64,000 bases of DNA from Serratia quinivorans (GCA_900457075.1 UGYN01000002.1:3906001-3970000), one strand, 5' to 3'. Counted from the first letter of the stretch, positions 49,667 through 59,388 are shown. The notes: generated by a model not told the origin, from the letters alone. Numbers and translations: made by a program.

Positions 49667-51372
49667 GATAGCTCCCCGGCCGGCAGTATGTTGTTCTCTA
49701 CCGGCAGTTTGCCGCCATTTTTGCTGATGTAAAAGGCAATTTCGGTGCCGGGTTCCAGGCGACGGATGCGAAGCCCTTCACCGTACAGCAGGGACACCCG
49801 GTGATGCACGTTCAGCAGACCGATGTTGTGCCCTGGCATCTCGTTGCGGGCCACCCGTTCGATGACCTGTGGGTCGATGCCGTGGCCGGTATCTTTGACT
49901 GAAATCTTGACCCGGTCACCCTGATCTTTCACCGCAATCACCACCACGCCTTTGCCTTTACAGGGTTGGATACCGTGCACGATGGCGTTTTCCACCAGTG
50001 GCTGGATCAGCAGGCTGGGGATGCGTACCGAAATATCGTCATCGATGTCATAAATCACCGTCAGCTTGGCGCCGAAGCGTGCCTGTTCGATGGCAATATA
50101 ATCCTGGATTTGGTGCAGCTCTTTGCGGATGTCGATTAACTCGTCATTGAGCTCCAGGTTATAGCGCAGGTAGCGTGACAGGTTGATAATCAGTTGGCGC
50201 GCGGTGTCCGGATTGGTGCGGATCGAGGACGAAATGGCGTTAAGCGCGTTGAAAAGGAAGTGCGGGTTGATCTTGCTTTGCAGGGCGCGCATTTCCGCTT
50301 TGTCCGCCATCTGGCGCAGATGCTCAATGCGCGAGACTTCCATTTGGGTGGAGATAATCTGCGACAGGCCGACCGCCATCACTTTCAGCGTATTGGTTAT
50401 CTGATGGGCGTGGCAGTAGTAAATTTTCAGCGCGCCGGTCACTTCGCCTTTCTCCCACAGCGGGATCACCAATTGCGAGTGGATCTGCGGCGTGGCCGGG
50501 TTTTCCAGATTATTTTTGATGATGATCTTGCCGTGACGGATGCTTTCACGGGTCACGCGACTCAGACCTTCGCGGCCAATCGGGTAGGCCTCTTCCCCCA
50601 CCCCGACATAGGCCAGCACCTGATGGGTATCGGTGATGGCAACCGCGTCGGCCTGAATGTCGTGGCGAATGATGTCGCAGATGGTGGCCAGCGTTTCACT
50701 GTTGATATTGCGAAAATACGGCAGCGTTTTGCGGGCAATATCCAGCGCCAGCTTGGCCTGGCGGGCAGCGATCACTTCTTTTTCGTCTTCCACGCTCTGC
50801 ACCAGCAGCACGATCAGGCCAATGCACACCGTGCCGAGGATCATCGGCAGGGCAATTTTGGAGACGATATCCAGCCCCAGTTCGGTCGGCCTGGCCCACA
50901 GCACGATCAGCAGCATGGTCAGGCATTCACACAGCATGCCGCCGATGATCCCGGCGCGCCAGCGCTGTTCTTTCTTCACCTTCAGGTTGATATACCCGGC
51001 ACCGATCCCGGCAATGATACTGGTGATCAGGCAGGGAACCGAGGTAATGCCATCGATATCTATCAGGTAGCGATGCACCCCGGCAATGATGCCGGTAATG
51101 ATCCCCACCCAGGGGCCGAACAGAATGCCGCCGGCCATGATGGCGATCACCCGTACGTTGACCAGCGAACCTTCAACGTTAACGCCGGAATAGGTGCTGA
51201 ACAGGGCAAACAGCGAGAAGATGGCGGTGACCATGGCCAACTCCAGCGGCGTATGGTCCTCTTTTTGCAGCAACTGGCGGAACAACCGGGTGCGGGTGAG
51301 GAAAAACAGGCAGATCAACATCAACGCGGCGCGATCAAATACCGCTAACAGCATTTCAAAAAAGGGGTGCAC
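49663..51372 (-). CDS. ypdA: Sensor histidine kinase YpdA (LytS family)
   Basis: 569-residue membrane kinase (E. coli 565). N-terminal 5TM-LYT domain ([41 protein letters not shown]), a GAF domain about 215-345, the phospho-histidine region [19 protein letters not shown], and an ATPase domain starting [16 protein letters not shown]. In E. coli YpdA senses extracellular pyruvate with YpdB. Translationally coupled with ypdB. Confidence 0.96.
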   Translation of the reverse strand: MHPFFEMLLAVFDRAALMLICLFFLTRTRLFRQLLQKEDHTPLELAMVTAIFSLFALFSTYSGVNVEGSLVNVRVIAIMAGGILFGPWVGIITGIIAGVHRYLIDIDGITSVPCLITSIIAGIGAGYINLKVKKEQRWRAGIIGGMLCECLTMLLIVLWARPTELGLDIVSKIALPMILGTVCIGLIVLLVQSVEDEKEVIAARQAKLALDIARKTLPYFRNINSETLATICDIIRHDIQADAVAITDTHQVLAYVGVGEEAYPIGREGLSRVTRESIRHGKIIIKNNLENPATPQIHSQLVIPLWEKGEVTGALKIYYCHAHQITNTLKVMAVGLSQIISTQMEVSRIEHLRQMADKAEMRALQSKINPHFLFNALNAISSSIRTNPDTARQLIINLSRYLRYNLELNDELIDIRKELHQIQDYIAIEQARFGAKLTVIYDIDDDISVRIPSLLIQPLVENAIVHGIQPCKGKGVVVIAVKDQGDRVKISVKDTGHGIDPQVIERVARNEMPGHNIGLLNVHHRVSLLYGEGLRIRRLEPGTEIAFYISKNGGKLPVENNILPAGELS

Positions 51373-51463
51373 GGCGGGCTCTCGCTGCGGCGGAAAGATA
51401 CCGGGAGTATATCACAGCGAATTGACCCCGTGACGGCCGGGCGGCGCGCCACGGGGCAGCGTA

Positions 51464-52711
51464 TTATTTATTAATGCCCAACTGTTCCTTGCCGAGCGCT
51501 GTCAGCAGGTCAACCGTGGCCCGGCCGACGAAGTCCACTTCGAAATCATCAGGGGCGAAATCCGGCGGGGTTTTGCCGGCGATAAAGCTCGGCAGCTGAC
51601 GTTGCAGGTAGGCATCATTTTTCTCGCAGCCCGGCGCGGCAGCGATGTACATTACGTTGCTGTCGAATTCGCCGTTATGCTCATTTTCCACCGCGTGGAT
51701 CACGTCGCAGTGCCAGAAAACCGTATCACCCGGCTCTAAATCGGGAATAGGGGAAATCCCACTGATTAAAAGGGGATGCCATTTTTCGGAGATCGAAAGT
51801 GCCCGTCCTGGGGCGGCATCGCACAGATCATCGTCGGCGACGTCATCCTGCAGCGCACGCAGCAGCACATAAGCCATGGCGTTGGCCACCGGCACCAGGT
51901 TCAGCGTGCCGGCATTGGTGCGCTGCGGCGTCAGCGCCGTCCAGCCCTGGAAGGTGCGGAACATCGAGCACACCGCCGGTGAAGCGATTTCACGCACTTC
52001 GGTGCGGCCGTCGGCGGCGAACGGATCATAATCCTGCCAGTTGCCGGAGAACACGTGGCGATAGACGTAACGGAAGTTTTCATCCAGCCAGCGCTCAATG
52101 GTGCCGCTGTCTACGTGCGGCGACAGGCCCAGCGAAGAGGAGTTCGGCGGACGGCGACGGGTGCGATCGGCGTAGGTGGCGACGCGCGTCGGGTCAAAAT
52201 GCTGTTTTCCGTTGCTTTCGGTTTCCCACAGGCTGTTAAGGAATACCTGTACCGCGTGCATGCGGGCGTCCTGGCGGGCTTCCACCTGCGGTTTTGACCA
52301 GTAAATGCCGTAGATTTGGGGCTTGCTGGCGGCCAGTTTGCCGAAGTAGTTGTCTTCGGCGGCCCCTTTCAGGCGTTCGACGAAGTTGTTGCGGTCGAGA
52401 TAATCGCCGATTTCCCGGTTCCAGGCCGTAGCCTTATCACGGGGAAAAACGCCGCGAATGGCGCAGGCACCGCGCTGTTTAATCAGCGCTTTTTGCTGCT
52501 CGCTAACGCGCTGTTGCAGGATATCTTCGGCATCGATTTGCGGCACCGGATTTTGACCGGCGGCCAGCTCCTGGCGGATTTGTTCGACCTGCTGACGGAT
52601 ATTGTCTTCCAGTGCCTGGAAGGTCTCACGGTAATTCGGTAATGCCTGGCGCAGTTGTTGTTTGATGGTTTTAATTGCGCCTGGAATATCGTCAATCTGT
52701 AAGGAAGCCAT
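51464..52711 (-). CDS. ybiU: DUF1479 family protein YbiU
   Basis: 415 residues similar to E. coli YbiU (421). It has a jelly-roll-type metal site suggested by [13 protein letters not shown] (His-x-Asp) and [12 protein letters not shown] (distal His), typical of Fe(II)/2-oxoglutarate oxygenases. Substrate unknown. The N terminus is a helical region. GAGGAGA precedes the ATG. It separates ypdA from alaC, which are neighbours in E. coli. Confidence 0.88.
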   Translation of the reverse strand: MASLQIDDIPGAIKTIKQQLRQALPNYRETFQALEDNIRQQVEQIRQELAAGQNPVPQIDAEDILQQRVSEQQKALIKQRGACAIRGVFPRDKATAWNREIGDYLDRNNFVERLKGAAEDNYFGKLAASKPQIYGIYWSKPQVEARQDARMHAVQVFLNSLWETESNGKQHFDPTRVATYADRTRRRPPNSSSLGLSPHVDSGTIERWLDENFRYVYRHVFSGNWQDYDPFAADGRTEVREIASPAVCSMFRTFQGWTALTPQRTNAGTLNLVPVANAMAYVLLRALQDDVADDDLCDAAPGRALSISEKWHPLLISGISPIPDLEPGDTVFWHCDVIHAVENEHNGEFDSNVMYIAAAPGCEKNDAYLQRQLPSFIAGKTPPDFAPDDFEVDFVGRATVDLLTALGKEQLGINK

Positions 52712-52899
52712 GGTGTTCTCCTCGTGTTGCGGGTGGGCAACGACGGACGGTTGTAGGGGACCGGGTAAGGCGTTATGGTTTTGTTGTTTTGACGTTAATG
52801 ATTATCTGGATTTAATAGGGGAAAATAAAGGGATATCTTTCATTCGTAACTTCCTCATTTTTGTTTTTCGGAGATCTTTGTTTTTAGGAGACAGAAGCA

Positions 52900-53439
52900 A
52901 TGAAGTTGGTAACTGAGCGTTTGACCCTGGAGTCGTTGACTGCCGATGACTGGCCGCTGTTTTTAAGCCTGTATAAGGATCCTGATGTGATCCGTTACAT
53001 CTCCGACCCGTACAGCGATGAGGGCATCCTCAGTCGTTTCGAGGCCCGTTTACCAACCTGGGACAAGCATTTGGATCAATGGTTGTGCCTGGTGTTGCGA
53101 GAGAAAGAGAGCGGCGAAGTGGCTGGCATGACCGGTTTTCGTCCGATGTGGCAGCCTAATCAACAGGCGGAAGTGGGATACGCCTTGCTGCCGTCCGCGC
53201 AAGGTAAGGGCTATGGCAAGGAATCACTGCGTGCGGTGCTGGACTTTGGTTTTAATGGCTGCGGTTTCCATAAGCTGACCGCGACGGTGACCGCAGGCAA
53301 TATTGCCTCGCGCCGGTTGCTGGAGTCCTGTGGCTTTCTGCTGGAAGGTACGCTGCGCGATAATTACCGGCTGGCGGGGCAGTGGCGTGATGACTGGCAC
53401 TTCGGGCTGCTGGCGAGGGAATTTAAGGCCGGGGAATAA
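52900..53439 (+). CDS. GNAT family N-acetyltransferase
   Basis: 179-residue acetyltransferase of the RimJ/RimL-like type: LVTERLTLESLTADDW start, GYALLPSAQGKGYGKESLRAVLDFGF (acetyl-CoA loop Q/RxxGxG/A as QGKGYG) and SRRLLESCGFLLEGTLRDNYRL. A GGAGA ribosome site precedes the ATG. Substrate cannot be told. It lies between ybiU and alaC, divergent from the former. Confidence 0.88.
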   Translation: MKLVTERLTLESLTADDWPLFLSLYKDPDVIRYISDPYSDEGILSRFEARLPTWDKHLDQWLCLVLREKESGEVAGMTGFRPMWQPNQQAEVGYALLPSAQGKGYGKESLRAVLDFGFNGCGFHKLTATVTAGNIASRRLLESCGFLLEGTLRDNYRLAGQWRDDWHFGLLAREFKAGE

Positions 53440-53455
53440 AAAAGTTGTACTGGGT

Positions 53456-53494
53456 CTCGACAAGTCAGTCGAGGCTGGGATATGTTCAATATCC
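53456..53494 (+). promoter_or_regulatory. Two hairpins in the alaC leader
   Basis: CTCGAC pairs with GTCGAG (53456-53461, 53468-53473) and GGATAT with ATATCC (53478-53483, 53489-53494). Both lie within 110 bases upstream of alaC. They may form a structured 5' untranslated region; I recognise no known riboswitch. Confidence 0.4.
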
Positions 53495-53560
53495 GGTCAA
53501 TCTTTAGGTTGGCCAGCGTCGCTCGGATGGTCCGGGCGCTAACGTCTCTTCGAGGTATCT

Positions 53561-54796
53561 ATGGCTGATAATAGTCCGCAACGCCGTTTCACGCGTATTG
53601 AACGTCTTCCCCCTTACGTATTCAACATCACCGCCGAACTCAAGATGGCTGCGCGCCGTCGTGGCGAGGATATCATCGATTTCAGCATGGGCAACCCCGA
53701 CGGGCCAACCCCGCCGCACATCGTGGAAAAGCTCTGTACCGTTGCCCAGCGTGACGATACCCATGGCTACTCCACTTCGCGGGGGATCCCGCGTTTGCGC
53801 CGTGCCATTTCACGCTGGTATGCCGATCGCTACCAGGTGGAGATCGATCCCGAAAGCGAAGCCATTGTTACCATAGGTTCAAAAGAAGGGTTGGCGCACC
53901 TGATGCTGGCGACGCTCGACCACGGTGATACCGTGTTGGTGCCGAATCCGAGCTACCCGATCCACATTTACGGTGCGGTGATTGCCGGCGCTCAGGTGCG
54001 TTCGGTGCCGCTGGTGGAGGGAGTGGATTTCTTTGGTGAGCTGGAGCGCGCCATTCGTGAAACCATTCCACGTCCGAAAATGATGATCCTCGGCTTCCCG
54101 TCAAACCCGACCGCCCAGTGCGTAGAGCTGGACTTCTTTGAACGCGTGGTCGCGCTGGCCAAACAGTACGACGTGCTGGTAGTCCACGATCTGGCCTATG
54201 CCGATATCGTTTATGACGGCTGGAAAGCGCCCTCGATTATGCAGGTGCCCGGCGCCAAGGATATCGCGGTGGAGTTTTTCACCCTGTCGAAAAGTTACAA
54301 CATGGCGGGCTGGCGTATCGGCTTTATGGTCGGTAACCCGGAGCTGGTCAACGCGCTGGCAAGGATTAAGAGTTATCACGATTACGGGACCTTCACCCCG
54401 TTGCAGGTAGCTGCCATCGCCGCGTTGGAAGGCGATCAGCAGTGCGTGCGGGATATTGCGGAACAGTACCGTCAGCGCCGCAATGTGCTGGTGAAAGGGC
54501 TGCATGAAGCGGGCTGGATGGTGGAAAACCCGAAAGCGGCGATGTATGTCTGGGCCAAAATTCCCGAGCCTTATGCGCATCTCGGTTCACTGGAGTTTGC
54601 CAAACGTCTATTGGCGGAAGCCAAGGTGTGCGTATCGCCGGGCATTGGCTTTGGTGACTACGGTGACACCCACGTGCGTTTCGCGCTGATAGAAAATCAG
54701 GATCGTATCCGTCAGGCCGTTCGCGGCATCAAAGCCATGTTCCGGGCTGATGGGCTGATCAAACCGGCCAAGAACAGCCCGGCAACCACCAAATAA
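53561..54796 (+). CDS. alaC: Glutamate-pyruvate aminotransferase AlaC
   Basis: PLP-dependent class I aminotransferase of 411 residues (E. coli AlaC 412) making alanine from pyruvate and glutamate. The PLP lysine is in [17 protein letters not shown]; other signatures are [27 protein letters not shown] and [14 protein letters not shown]. The ATG at 53561 begins [19 protein letters not shown] as in E. coli. It sits one gene pair away from the pyruvate-sensing ypdAB. Terminator follows. Confidence 0.96.
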   Translation: MADNSPQRRFTRIERLPPYVFNITAELKMAARRRGEDIIDFSMGNPDGPTPPHIVEKLCTVAQRDDTHGYSTSRGIPRLRRAISRWYADRYQVEIDPESEAIVTIGSKEGLAHLMLATLDHGDTVLVPNPSYPIHIYGAVIAGAQVRSVPLVEGVDFFGELERAIRETIPRPKMMILGFPSNPTAQCVELDFFERVVALAKQYDVLVVHDLAYADIVYDGWKAPSIMQVPGAKDIAVEFFTLSKSYNMAGWRIGFMVGNPELVNALARIKSYHDYGTFTPLQVAAIAALEGDQQCVRDIAEQYRQRRNVLVKGLHEAGWMVENPKAAMYVWAKIPEPYAHLGSLEFAKRLLAEAKVCVSPGIGFGDYGDTHVRFALIENQDRIRQAVRGIKAMFRADGLIKPAKNSPATTK

Positions 54797-54804
54797 TCAC
54801 TTCA

Positions 54805-54830
54805 GGCCGGCGTATTCACGCCGGTTTTTT
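54805..54830 (+). terminator. Terminator of alaC
   Basis: CCGGCG (54807-54812) with CGCCGG (54819-54824), extended by flanking bases, followed by six T residues. Confidence 0.85.
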
Positions 54831-54970
54831 ACTGATGTTGGTTCGGTTGGGATTGCGTCGGCGGCATGGCACACCGGCTACCACTGAGCCGCTCGAAGAG
54901 TGGCAGGTACCGCAGTCGATAACACTCTGCGCCGCATGATGTCGGGGAAATAGCCCCATTCAGAAACAAC

Positions 54971-54993
54971 AAAGGGGCGCTGTGCGCCCCTTT
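54971..54993 (-). terminator. Terminator of ypdK-like gene
   Basis: 10-bp stem AAAGGGGCGC (54971-54980) with GCGCCCCTTT (54984-54993), followed on the minus strand by TTTGTTGTTT. Confidence 0.8.
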
Positions 54994-55018
54994 ATCTATA
55001 TTCCCGGTTATGCCTTGG

Positions 55019-55093
55019 TTATGCAACCATCAGCATAAAGGTGCCAATCCATGTAACCAACATGAATGAAACGCCAAATACGAAATATTTCAC
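55019..55093 (-). CDS. ypdK: Small membrane protein YpdK
   Basis: 24 residues, GTG start: (M)KYFVFGVSFMLVTWIGTFMLMVA. It matches E. coli YpdK (MKYFFMGISFMVIVWAGTF...), a single-helix membrane protein also encoded next to alaC. GGGAG lies 7 bases before the GTG. The longer frame up to 55216 is not needed. Function unknown; in E. coli the peptide accumulates in the membrane. Confidence 0.85.
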   Translation of the reverse strand: MKYFVFGVSFMLVTWIGTFMLMVA

Positions 55094-55315
55094 TGAACAA
55101 CTCCCTTCTGGAGTCCCTCGCAAGCCAATGATCCCGATTGTTGTGCTGAGTATTTTGTGGATAGTCGGTGGTGGAGAGGCGGATCCTTCAAGAGGAAGAA
55201 CAACGTCCTTGACCACAGATTACCCGGTTGTCGTGCTTCAAAGTCCGTGAGGTAAAACATGAACCACGACAGGATCGGCGTTAATGTACTCCCAATCTCA
55301 GCCTGATTACAATAC

Positions 55316-55331
55316 TGTGTTTTTGATCACA
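55316..55331. promoter_or_regulatory. CRP-like site upstream of ypdK
   Basis: TGTGT-N6-TCACA, nine of ten bases of the CRP consensus half-sites with correct spacing. It lies 223 bases upstream of ypdK and about 134 bases downstream of the small ORF at 55465-55560, so which transcript it serves is unclear. Confidence 0.45.
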
Positions 55332-55410
55332 CTTTTTGACGGTTTTTTAACCAGGTGTGACTGTTTCTAAACGATTTTTATTTACCTTTTTCATCAGGCA
55401 AAAAAGGATT

Positions 55411-55428
55411 AGCCCGCTGAAGCGGGCT
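55411..55428 (-). terminator. Terminator after small membrane ORF
   Basis: AGCCCGCT (55411-55418) with AGCGGGCT (55421-55428); on the minus strand it is followed by AATCCTTTTTT. Confidence 0.8.
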
Positions 55429-55464
55429 TTATAGTTATGCTTGCTGTGATGTTATGAAAAGGGA

Positions 55465-55560
55465 TCAGGCGACGGCGTTGGCACCGGTCAGTAGGATGGC
55501 CCAGAAGACAAGGCAACACAGCAGAATTACGGCCCAGATATTGCGGCGGCTCCACTCCAT
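55465..55560 (-). CDS. Putative 31-residue single-helix membrane protein
   Basis: Starts MEWSRRNIWAVILLCCLVFW and ends ILLTGANAVA: two N-terminal arginines then one hydrophobic helix, the layout of enteric small membrane proteins. GAAGG lies 8 bases upstream of the ATG and a terminator follows 37 bases after the stop, so it looks like a complete small transcription unit. I do not recognise the family and assign no function. Confidence 0.65.
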   Translation of the reverse strand: MEWSRRNIWAVILLCCLVFWAILLTGANAVA

Positions 55561-55651
55561 TTTTAGCCTTCACTTTTTGCTCTTGATGATTCGGTAATGA
55601 ACACATCGGCGAAAAATGGAGAAAATTTAGCCCCCGAATAAAATATTTTTC

Positions 55652-56092
55652 TTATTGCTGGCGGATCTCTGCTACCGAGGTTTGTACCTCATATCCCAAC
55701 AGGTAAAGAGCCTGTTCCAACGCTTCTACCTTGGAGGCATAGGCCACATCCAACAGGCGGTCCATTTGGCCGGCGTTAAAGCCCAGTTTACGAGCCAGGC
55801 TGGCTTTGGACGTGGTATCGGCCAGCATAATGTTATGCAACTCGAGCTTGAGTTTAACCAGCACCGGCAGGTGGATCGTCAGCTCATCCGGCAAGGCACG
55901 AGAAGGGGGCGGTACCGGGCGGCCTTCTTCCATTTCCAGCGCGATGGCAATCAGCAGGCTTTCCTGTGCTTCCAGTTCGATGTCTTCACGCTTATAGCAG
56001 GCAGCCTGTTGCTGAGGAAAATCACGAAACTGAATCTGCCAGGCGTCGCTGTCGTTATCAAAGGAGTATTGGGCGGGGTAGTGGCAAGACAT
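55652..56092 (-). CDS. HicB-like antitoxin family protein, orphan
   Basis: 146 residues. The N-terminal partial RNase H-like HicB fold is seen in YPAQYSFDNDSDAWQIQFRDFP and the EAQESLLIAIALEMEEGRPVPPPS segment; the C-terminal helix-turn-helix is in SKASLARKLGFNAGQMDRLLD. HicB antitoxins neutralise HicA ribonucleases. No HicA-like frame exists on either side, so it stands alone and may act only as a DNA-binding protein. AGGAAAT precedes the ATG. Confidence 0.8.
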   Translation of the reverse strand: MSCHYPAQYSFDNDSDAWQIQFRDFPQQQAACYKREDIELEAQESLLIAIALEMEEGRPVPPPSRALPDELTIHLPVLVKLKLELHNIMLADTTSKASLARKLGFNAGQMDRLLDVAYASKVEALEQALYLLGYEVQTSVAEIRQQ

Positions 56093-56381
56093 GGTATTTC
56101 CTGTTTGGGCCGGGAGTGATGCGGCATTGTGACTGCTTGGCCTGCAGATAGCCAGTGTTGTACCGGGTGGAGATGATAGTTGTTCTCATTGGCACCAGGT
56201 GTTGGTTGCCGTTGGTGCAGCTACTTACCCTAAGTCTTTCGTTGTTTCTGTGCTGCCCGTCACGTTTTATTGAGTTTTGGCTTGTGGCGGTGTGATCGGC
56301 GACATAATCCGGTTTGTTCGCACCTGACAATGGATTAACATAACCCACACTTATCACTGGCCTGGCTTATATGGATATCCG

Positions 56382-57467
56382 ATGCGTCATTTAGTTGTTC
56401 TTCTCCCTCTGCTTACCTTACTCACTGCCTGTAGCAGCGGGCCGAAGTCGACCCCAGCCACGCCTCAGGACAACACCGTGAAAGGCGGTTTTCTGCTGAC
56501 ACCAGCGCATTCCGGTCAGCCGTTGGGGGGCGATTTTGCCAACAATCCGAACACCGCCCGTTTTATCGATAAAATGGTGCAGGAACACGGTTTCGATCGG
56601 CAGCAGTTGCATGACGTGCTGGCCCAGGCCAGGCGGTTAGACTCTGTACTGCGGCTGATGGATCGTCAGGCACCGACGCCAACGACCCAGGCACCGTCGG
56701 GCCCTAATGGTTCCTGGCTGCGTTACCGCAATAAATTTATTACGCCGGATAACGTGCAAAACGGCGTGCAGTTCTGGAATCAGTATCAGGACGCGCTGCA
56801 GCGTGCTTATCAGACCTATGGCGTGCCACCAGAGATCATTGTCGGCATTATCGGCGTTGAAACCCGCTGGGGCCGCGTGATGGGTAAAACCCGCATTATC
56901 GATGCGCTGTCTACCCTGGCGTTCGACTATCCGCGCCGTGCCGATTACTTTGCCGGCGAGCTGGAAACCTTCCTGTTGATGTCACGTACCGAAGGGGATG
57001 ATCCGCTGGAGCTACGCGGCTCCTTCGCCGGCGCTATGGGTTACGGTCAGTTTATGCCGTCCTCGTTCAAGAGTTACGCGGTTGATTTCAACGGTGACGG
57101 CCACGTTAACCTGTGGGATCCGGTGGATGCTATCGGCAGCGTCGCCAACTACTTTAAAGCGCACGGCTGGACCAAGGGTGAACCTGTGGCCGTGCCGGCC
57201 AGCGGCCAGGCACCAGGGTTGGAAAATGGCTTTAAAACCCGCTATTCGGTGGCCAGTTTGTCGGAAGCTGGGCTGACGCCGCAAGGGTCGCTTGGTGGCA
57301 ATCAGGAAGCCAGCCTGCTGCGCCTGGATATGGGGACCAGCTACCAGTATTGGTACGGTTTACCCAACTTCTACACCATTACCCGCTACAACCACAGTAC
57401 CCATTATGCGATGGCGGTGTGGCAGTTGGGCGAAGCGGTGGGCCGTTCGGCGCGCGGCGGATTCTGA
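56382..57467 (+). CDS. mltB: Membrane-bound lytic murein transglycosylase B
   Basis: Lipoprotein of 361 residues that cleaves peptidoglycan glycan strands to 1,6-anhydromuropeptides. Lipobox LLTAC with lipidated cysteine at residue 17; catalytic glutamate in GIIGVETRWGRVMGKT; substrate-cleft motif GAMGYGQFMPSSFK; calcium-binding-like loop DFNGDGHVNLWD. Length equals E. coli MltB. Single gene followed by a terminator. Anchored to the inner face of the outer membrane. Confidence 0.96.
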   Translation: MRHLVVLLPLLTLLTACSSGPKSTPATPQDNTVKGGFLLTPAHSGQPLGGDFANNPNTARFIDKMVQEHGFDRQQLHDVLAQARRLDSVLRLMDRQAPTPTTQAPSGPNGSWLRYRNKFITPDNVQNGVQFWNQYQDALQRAYQTYGVPPEIIVGIIGVETRWGRVMGKTRIIDALSTLAFDYPRRADYFAGELETFLLMSRTEGDDPLELRGSFAGAMGYGQFMPSSFKSYAVDFNGDGHVNLWDPVDAIGSVANYFKAHGWTKGEPVAVPASGQAPGLENGFKTRYSVASLSEAGLTPQGSLGGNQEASLLRLDMGTSYQYWYGLPNFYTITRYNHSTHYAMAVWQLGEAVGRSARGGF

Positions 57468-57483
57468 TTGGGTTCCAAAACTG

Positions 57484-57510
57484 AAAAAGGCCGCGGAAGC
57501 GGCCTTTTTT
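57484..57510. terminator. Bidirectional terminator, mltB / porin
   Basis: 11-bp stem AAAAAGGCCGC (57484-57494) with GCGGCCTTTTT (57499-57509), GGAA loop, between convergent genes. Confidence 0.9.
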
Positions 57511-57523
57511 ACGTCGGTAGCGA

Positions 57524-58675
57524 TTAGAAGTCGTAACGCAGACGCACCAGCGTCATATCGCCCAGGTTGTCGGTGCTTGACGTCAGCACGTGTTCCACAT
57601 CGACGCGGAAACCGTAATCAAACTGCACGGTCACGCCCAGGCCGTTATCAATACGCTGATAGTCACGGCCACTGACGTACTGCAAACGGTCGCCCATAAA
57701 GTACGGCATCACGGATTTCACCGCATATTGCCCTACCGGCACGGTGTAACCGGCCAGATATTCAATACCCCAGGCGTCACCGGCGAAGTAGTCGTTAACG
57801 TCGGCTTTTTTGGTGGTCAGGAAGTTGTTGTACCAGCCGCCGCCAAAGGTCAGCGTCCAGTTATCCGGTTTCCAGCTCAGCGCGGTACCCAGGATGTTCT
57901 GGTCATAATCTTTCGTAGCGTGGGTGGCGGGGTCACGCATCTCGGCGCGGGTATAGTTCCACGCGGTGCCCCAGGTCAGGTCCGGCGTCAGGTGGTAATC
58001 CACACCCAATGAACCGCCTCCCTCGCGCTTGTAGCGCAGGCCATTCCCCGGCAGATACTCGTTATCGCTGAACAGGTAGGAGGCATACACATCCGCATCG
58101 CCGAAGGTATTTTTGTACTTCAGCATTTTACGTGAACGGTAAGATCCGTCGTAATCCCCGTTGATGCCGTTCCCCGGAGCCTGGGCCAGCATGTCGTAAT
58201 CCCAGATATCGGTTTTGGCGCCAACCACGTCGTAGTACACGCTGTTTTGTTGACCAAAGGTCAATTGTCCCCAGGTTTTGCTTTTCAAACCGGTGTACAA
58301 CATGCGGCGGCTGGTGTTGTTGGCACCCTCTGCATAGTGGTTATCCCAGTTGAACAGCGCGGGGATATTCACCCCCAGCTCGTAGTAGCTGATCCAGCTA
58401 ATGTCGTCGAACAGGTAGTAATCGGCGGCGAAGCGGAAGCGGGTTCCGCCGTCAAAACCGTTACGTTTGTAAGAGCCTTTATCACCATCGCCGGTCATAT
58501 TGTTGAACTGCGGACGGATGCTGCCGCCGACGGTAAAATTAAGACGGCTCAGCGGATCGCCCGCCTGTGGATCCTGCTTTAGCAGGGTAATTTCAGCCTG
58601 GGCGGCGAAAGAAGCACTGCCAACGACCAGTCCCAGAGCAATTGCCTGGGTTAATGCGCACAATTTGTATGTCAT
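57524..58675 (-). CDS. Outer-membrane porin
   Basis: 383 residues: signal peptide to about SFAAQAE, then alternating beta strands typical of a 16-stranded barrel (GGTRFRFAADYYLF, LKSKTWGQLTFGQQNS) and a C-terminal phenylalanine (TLVRLRYDF) needed for BAM recognition. The GLKSKTWGQLTFGQQ segment resembles general gram-negative porins. It is not OmpC, OmpF or PhoE by sequence; solute specificity is unknown. An 18-base near-palindrome (58733-58750) upstream may be regulatory. Confidence 0.85.
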   Translation of the reverse strand: MTYKLCALTQAIALGLVVGSASFAAQAEITLLKQDPQAGDPLSRLNFTVGGSIRPQFNNMTGDGDKGSYKRNGFDGGTRFRFAADYYLFDDISWISYYELGVNIPALFNWDNHYAEGANNTSRRMLYTGLKSKTWGQLTFGQQNSVYYDVVGAKTDIWDYDMLAQAPGNGINGDYDGSYRSRKMLKYKNTFGDADVYASYLFSDNEYLPGNGLRYKREGGGSLGVDYHLTPDLTWGTAWNYTRAEMRDPATHATKDYDQNILGTALSWKPDNWTLTFGGGWYNNFLTTKKADVNDYFAGDAWGIEYLAGYTVPVGQYAVKSVMPYFMGDRLQYVSGRDYQRIDNGLGVTVQFDYGFRVDVEHVLTSSTDNLGDMTLVRLRYDF

Positions 58676-59097
58676 TTTTTATCCCTGTGTGTACTTGCCG
58701 ACCTCACTGAACCTTCTGGCATCAGTGATTTGCTCAGGAAATTTTCTGAGCGTTTTCATTGCTTTTAGCGTGGGTAAAGCGAAATGCATATGTAACACAA
58801 TGTGCGTCACATAAAGTTACTTTTCCTGCTAATTATTGGTTTTTTCTGTAACTGTCAGCAGGGAAGTGCCTCGATGCCGCCAGGCGGTGTAAAAACTTAA
58901 CTTAATGGCGCAGCAATGACGATGATGTTCGGATGAATTCAGCTAACACGAAGGTTTATATTTTTCACTTGTCAGTGAATGGCATATATCGTGTAATTTC
59001 ATCGCGCAGAAAGATATTTAAATAAGCGGATATAACGTAATTGACCAGGCTGATATCTGCAAAATGGATAAGGTTAATAAGAGGCATGGAGAGGGCT
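58676..59097. other. Intergenic region between porin and small secreted protein
   Basis: 422 bases, AT-rich toward the right. It contains the near-palindrome CTCAGGAAA/TTTTCTGAG at 58733-58750 and presumably two divergent promoters. I see no gene and no known RNA motif. Confidence 0.5.
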
Positions 59098-59388
59098 ATG
59101 AAAAAGTGTTTAATGTTGATTATCGGTCTGTTGCCATTACCCTTGATGGCGGCTGAGTCGCACGTTTGCCAGTCACAAGCTTATGATTATGCAAGCATTG
59201 GTAGTCTTAGGCTGAGTGATGACACGGTCTTTACCTGTCGTGATATTGGGCGCGTCACCATCCCTGAGTTGGCCAAGCGGGGCTGGAAGGTGACCCACGT
59301 GGCGCAACAAACGGAATATACCGGTGAAGTCGATAGTGATAATGAAGTCATTAAAGTGTACCAGGAAATAGTGGTTTATAAAGACTAA
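59098..59388 (+). CDS. Small secreted hypothetical protein
   Basis: 96 residues with a signal peptide (MKKCLMLIIGLLPLPLMAAES). The mature part has two cysteines (HVCQSQ, FTCRDIG) that could form one disulphide. GAGAGGG precedes the ATG at 59098; the frame from 59041 adds an unlikely N terminus. Family not recognised. It lies in a stretch of genes not seen here in E. coli. Confidence 0.65.
   Translation: MKKCLMLIIGLLPLPLMAAESHVCQSQAYDYASIGSLRLSDDTVFTCRDIGRVTIPELAKRGWKVTHVAQQTEYTGEVDSDNEVIKVYQEIVVYKD

Noticed and set aside
50194..51348. 384-residue plus-strand frame opposite ypdA
   Set aside because: Shadow with His/Gln/Asp-rich repeats typical of antisense reading of membrane-protein codons.
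54829..55026. 65-residue minus-strand frame after alaC
   Set aside because: It runs across two terminator hairpins and shows no conserved pattern; ypdK explains the region better.
56058..56357. 99-residue minus-strand frame upstream of HicB-like gene, considered as HicA
   Set aside because: No double-stranded RNA-binding fold signature (no glycine-serine-histidine motif) and no ribosome site; not HicA.
58780..58815. CRP site upstream of the porin
   Set aside because: TGTG and TCACA elements are present but the spacing does not fit TGTGA-N6-TCACA.
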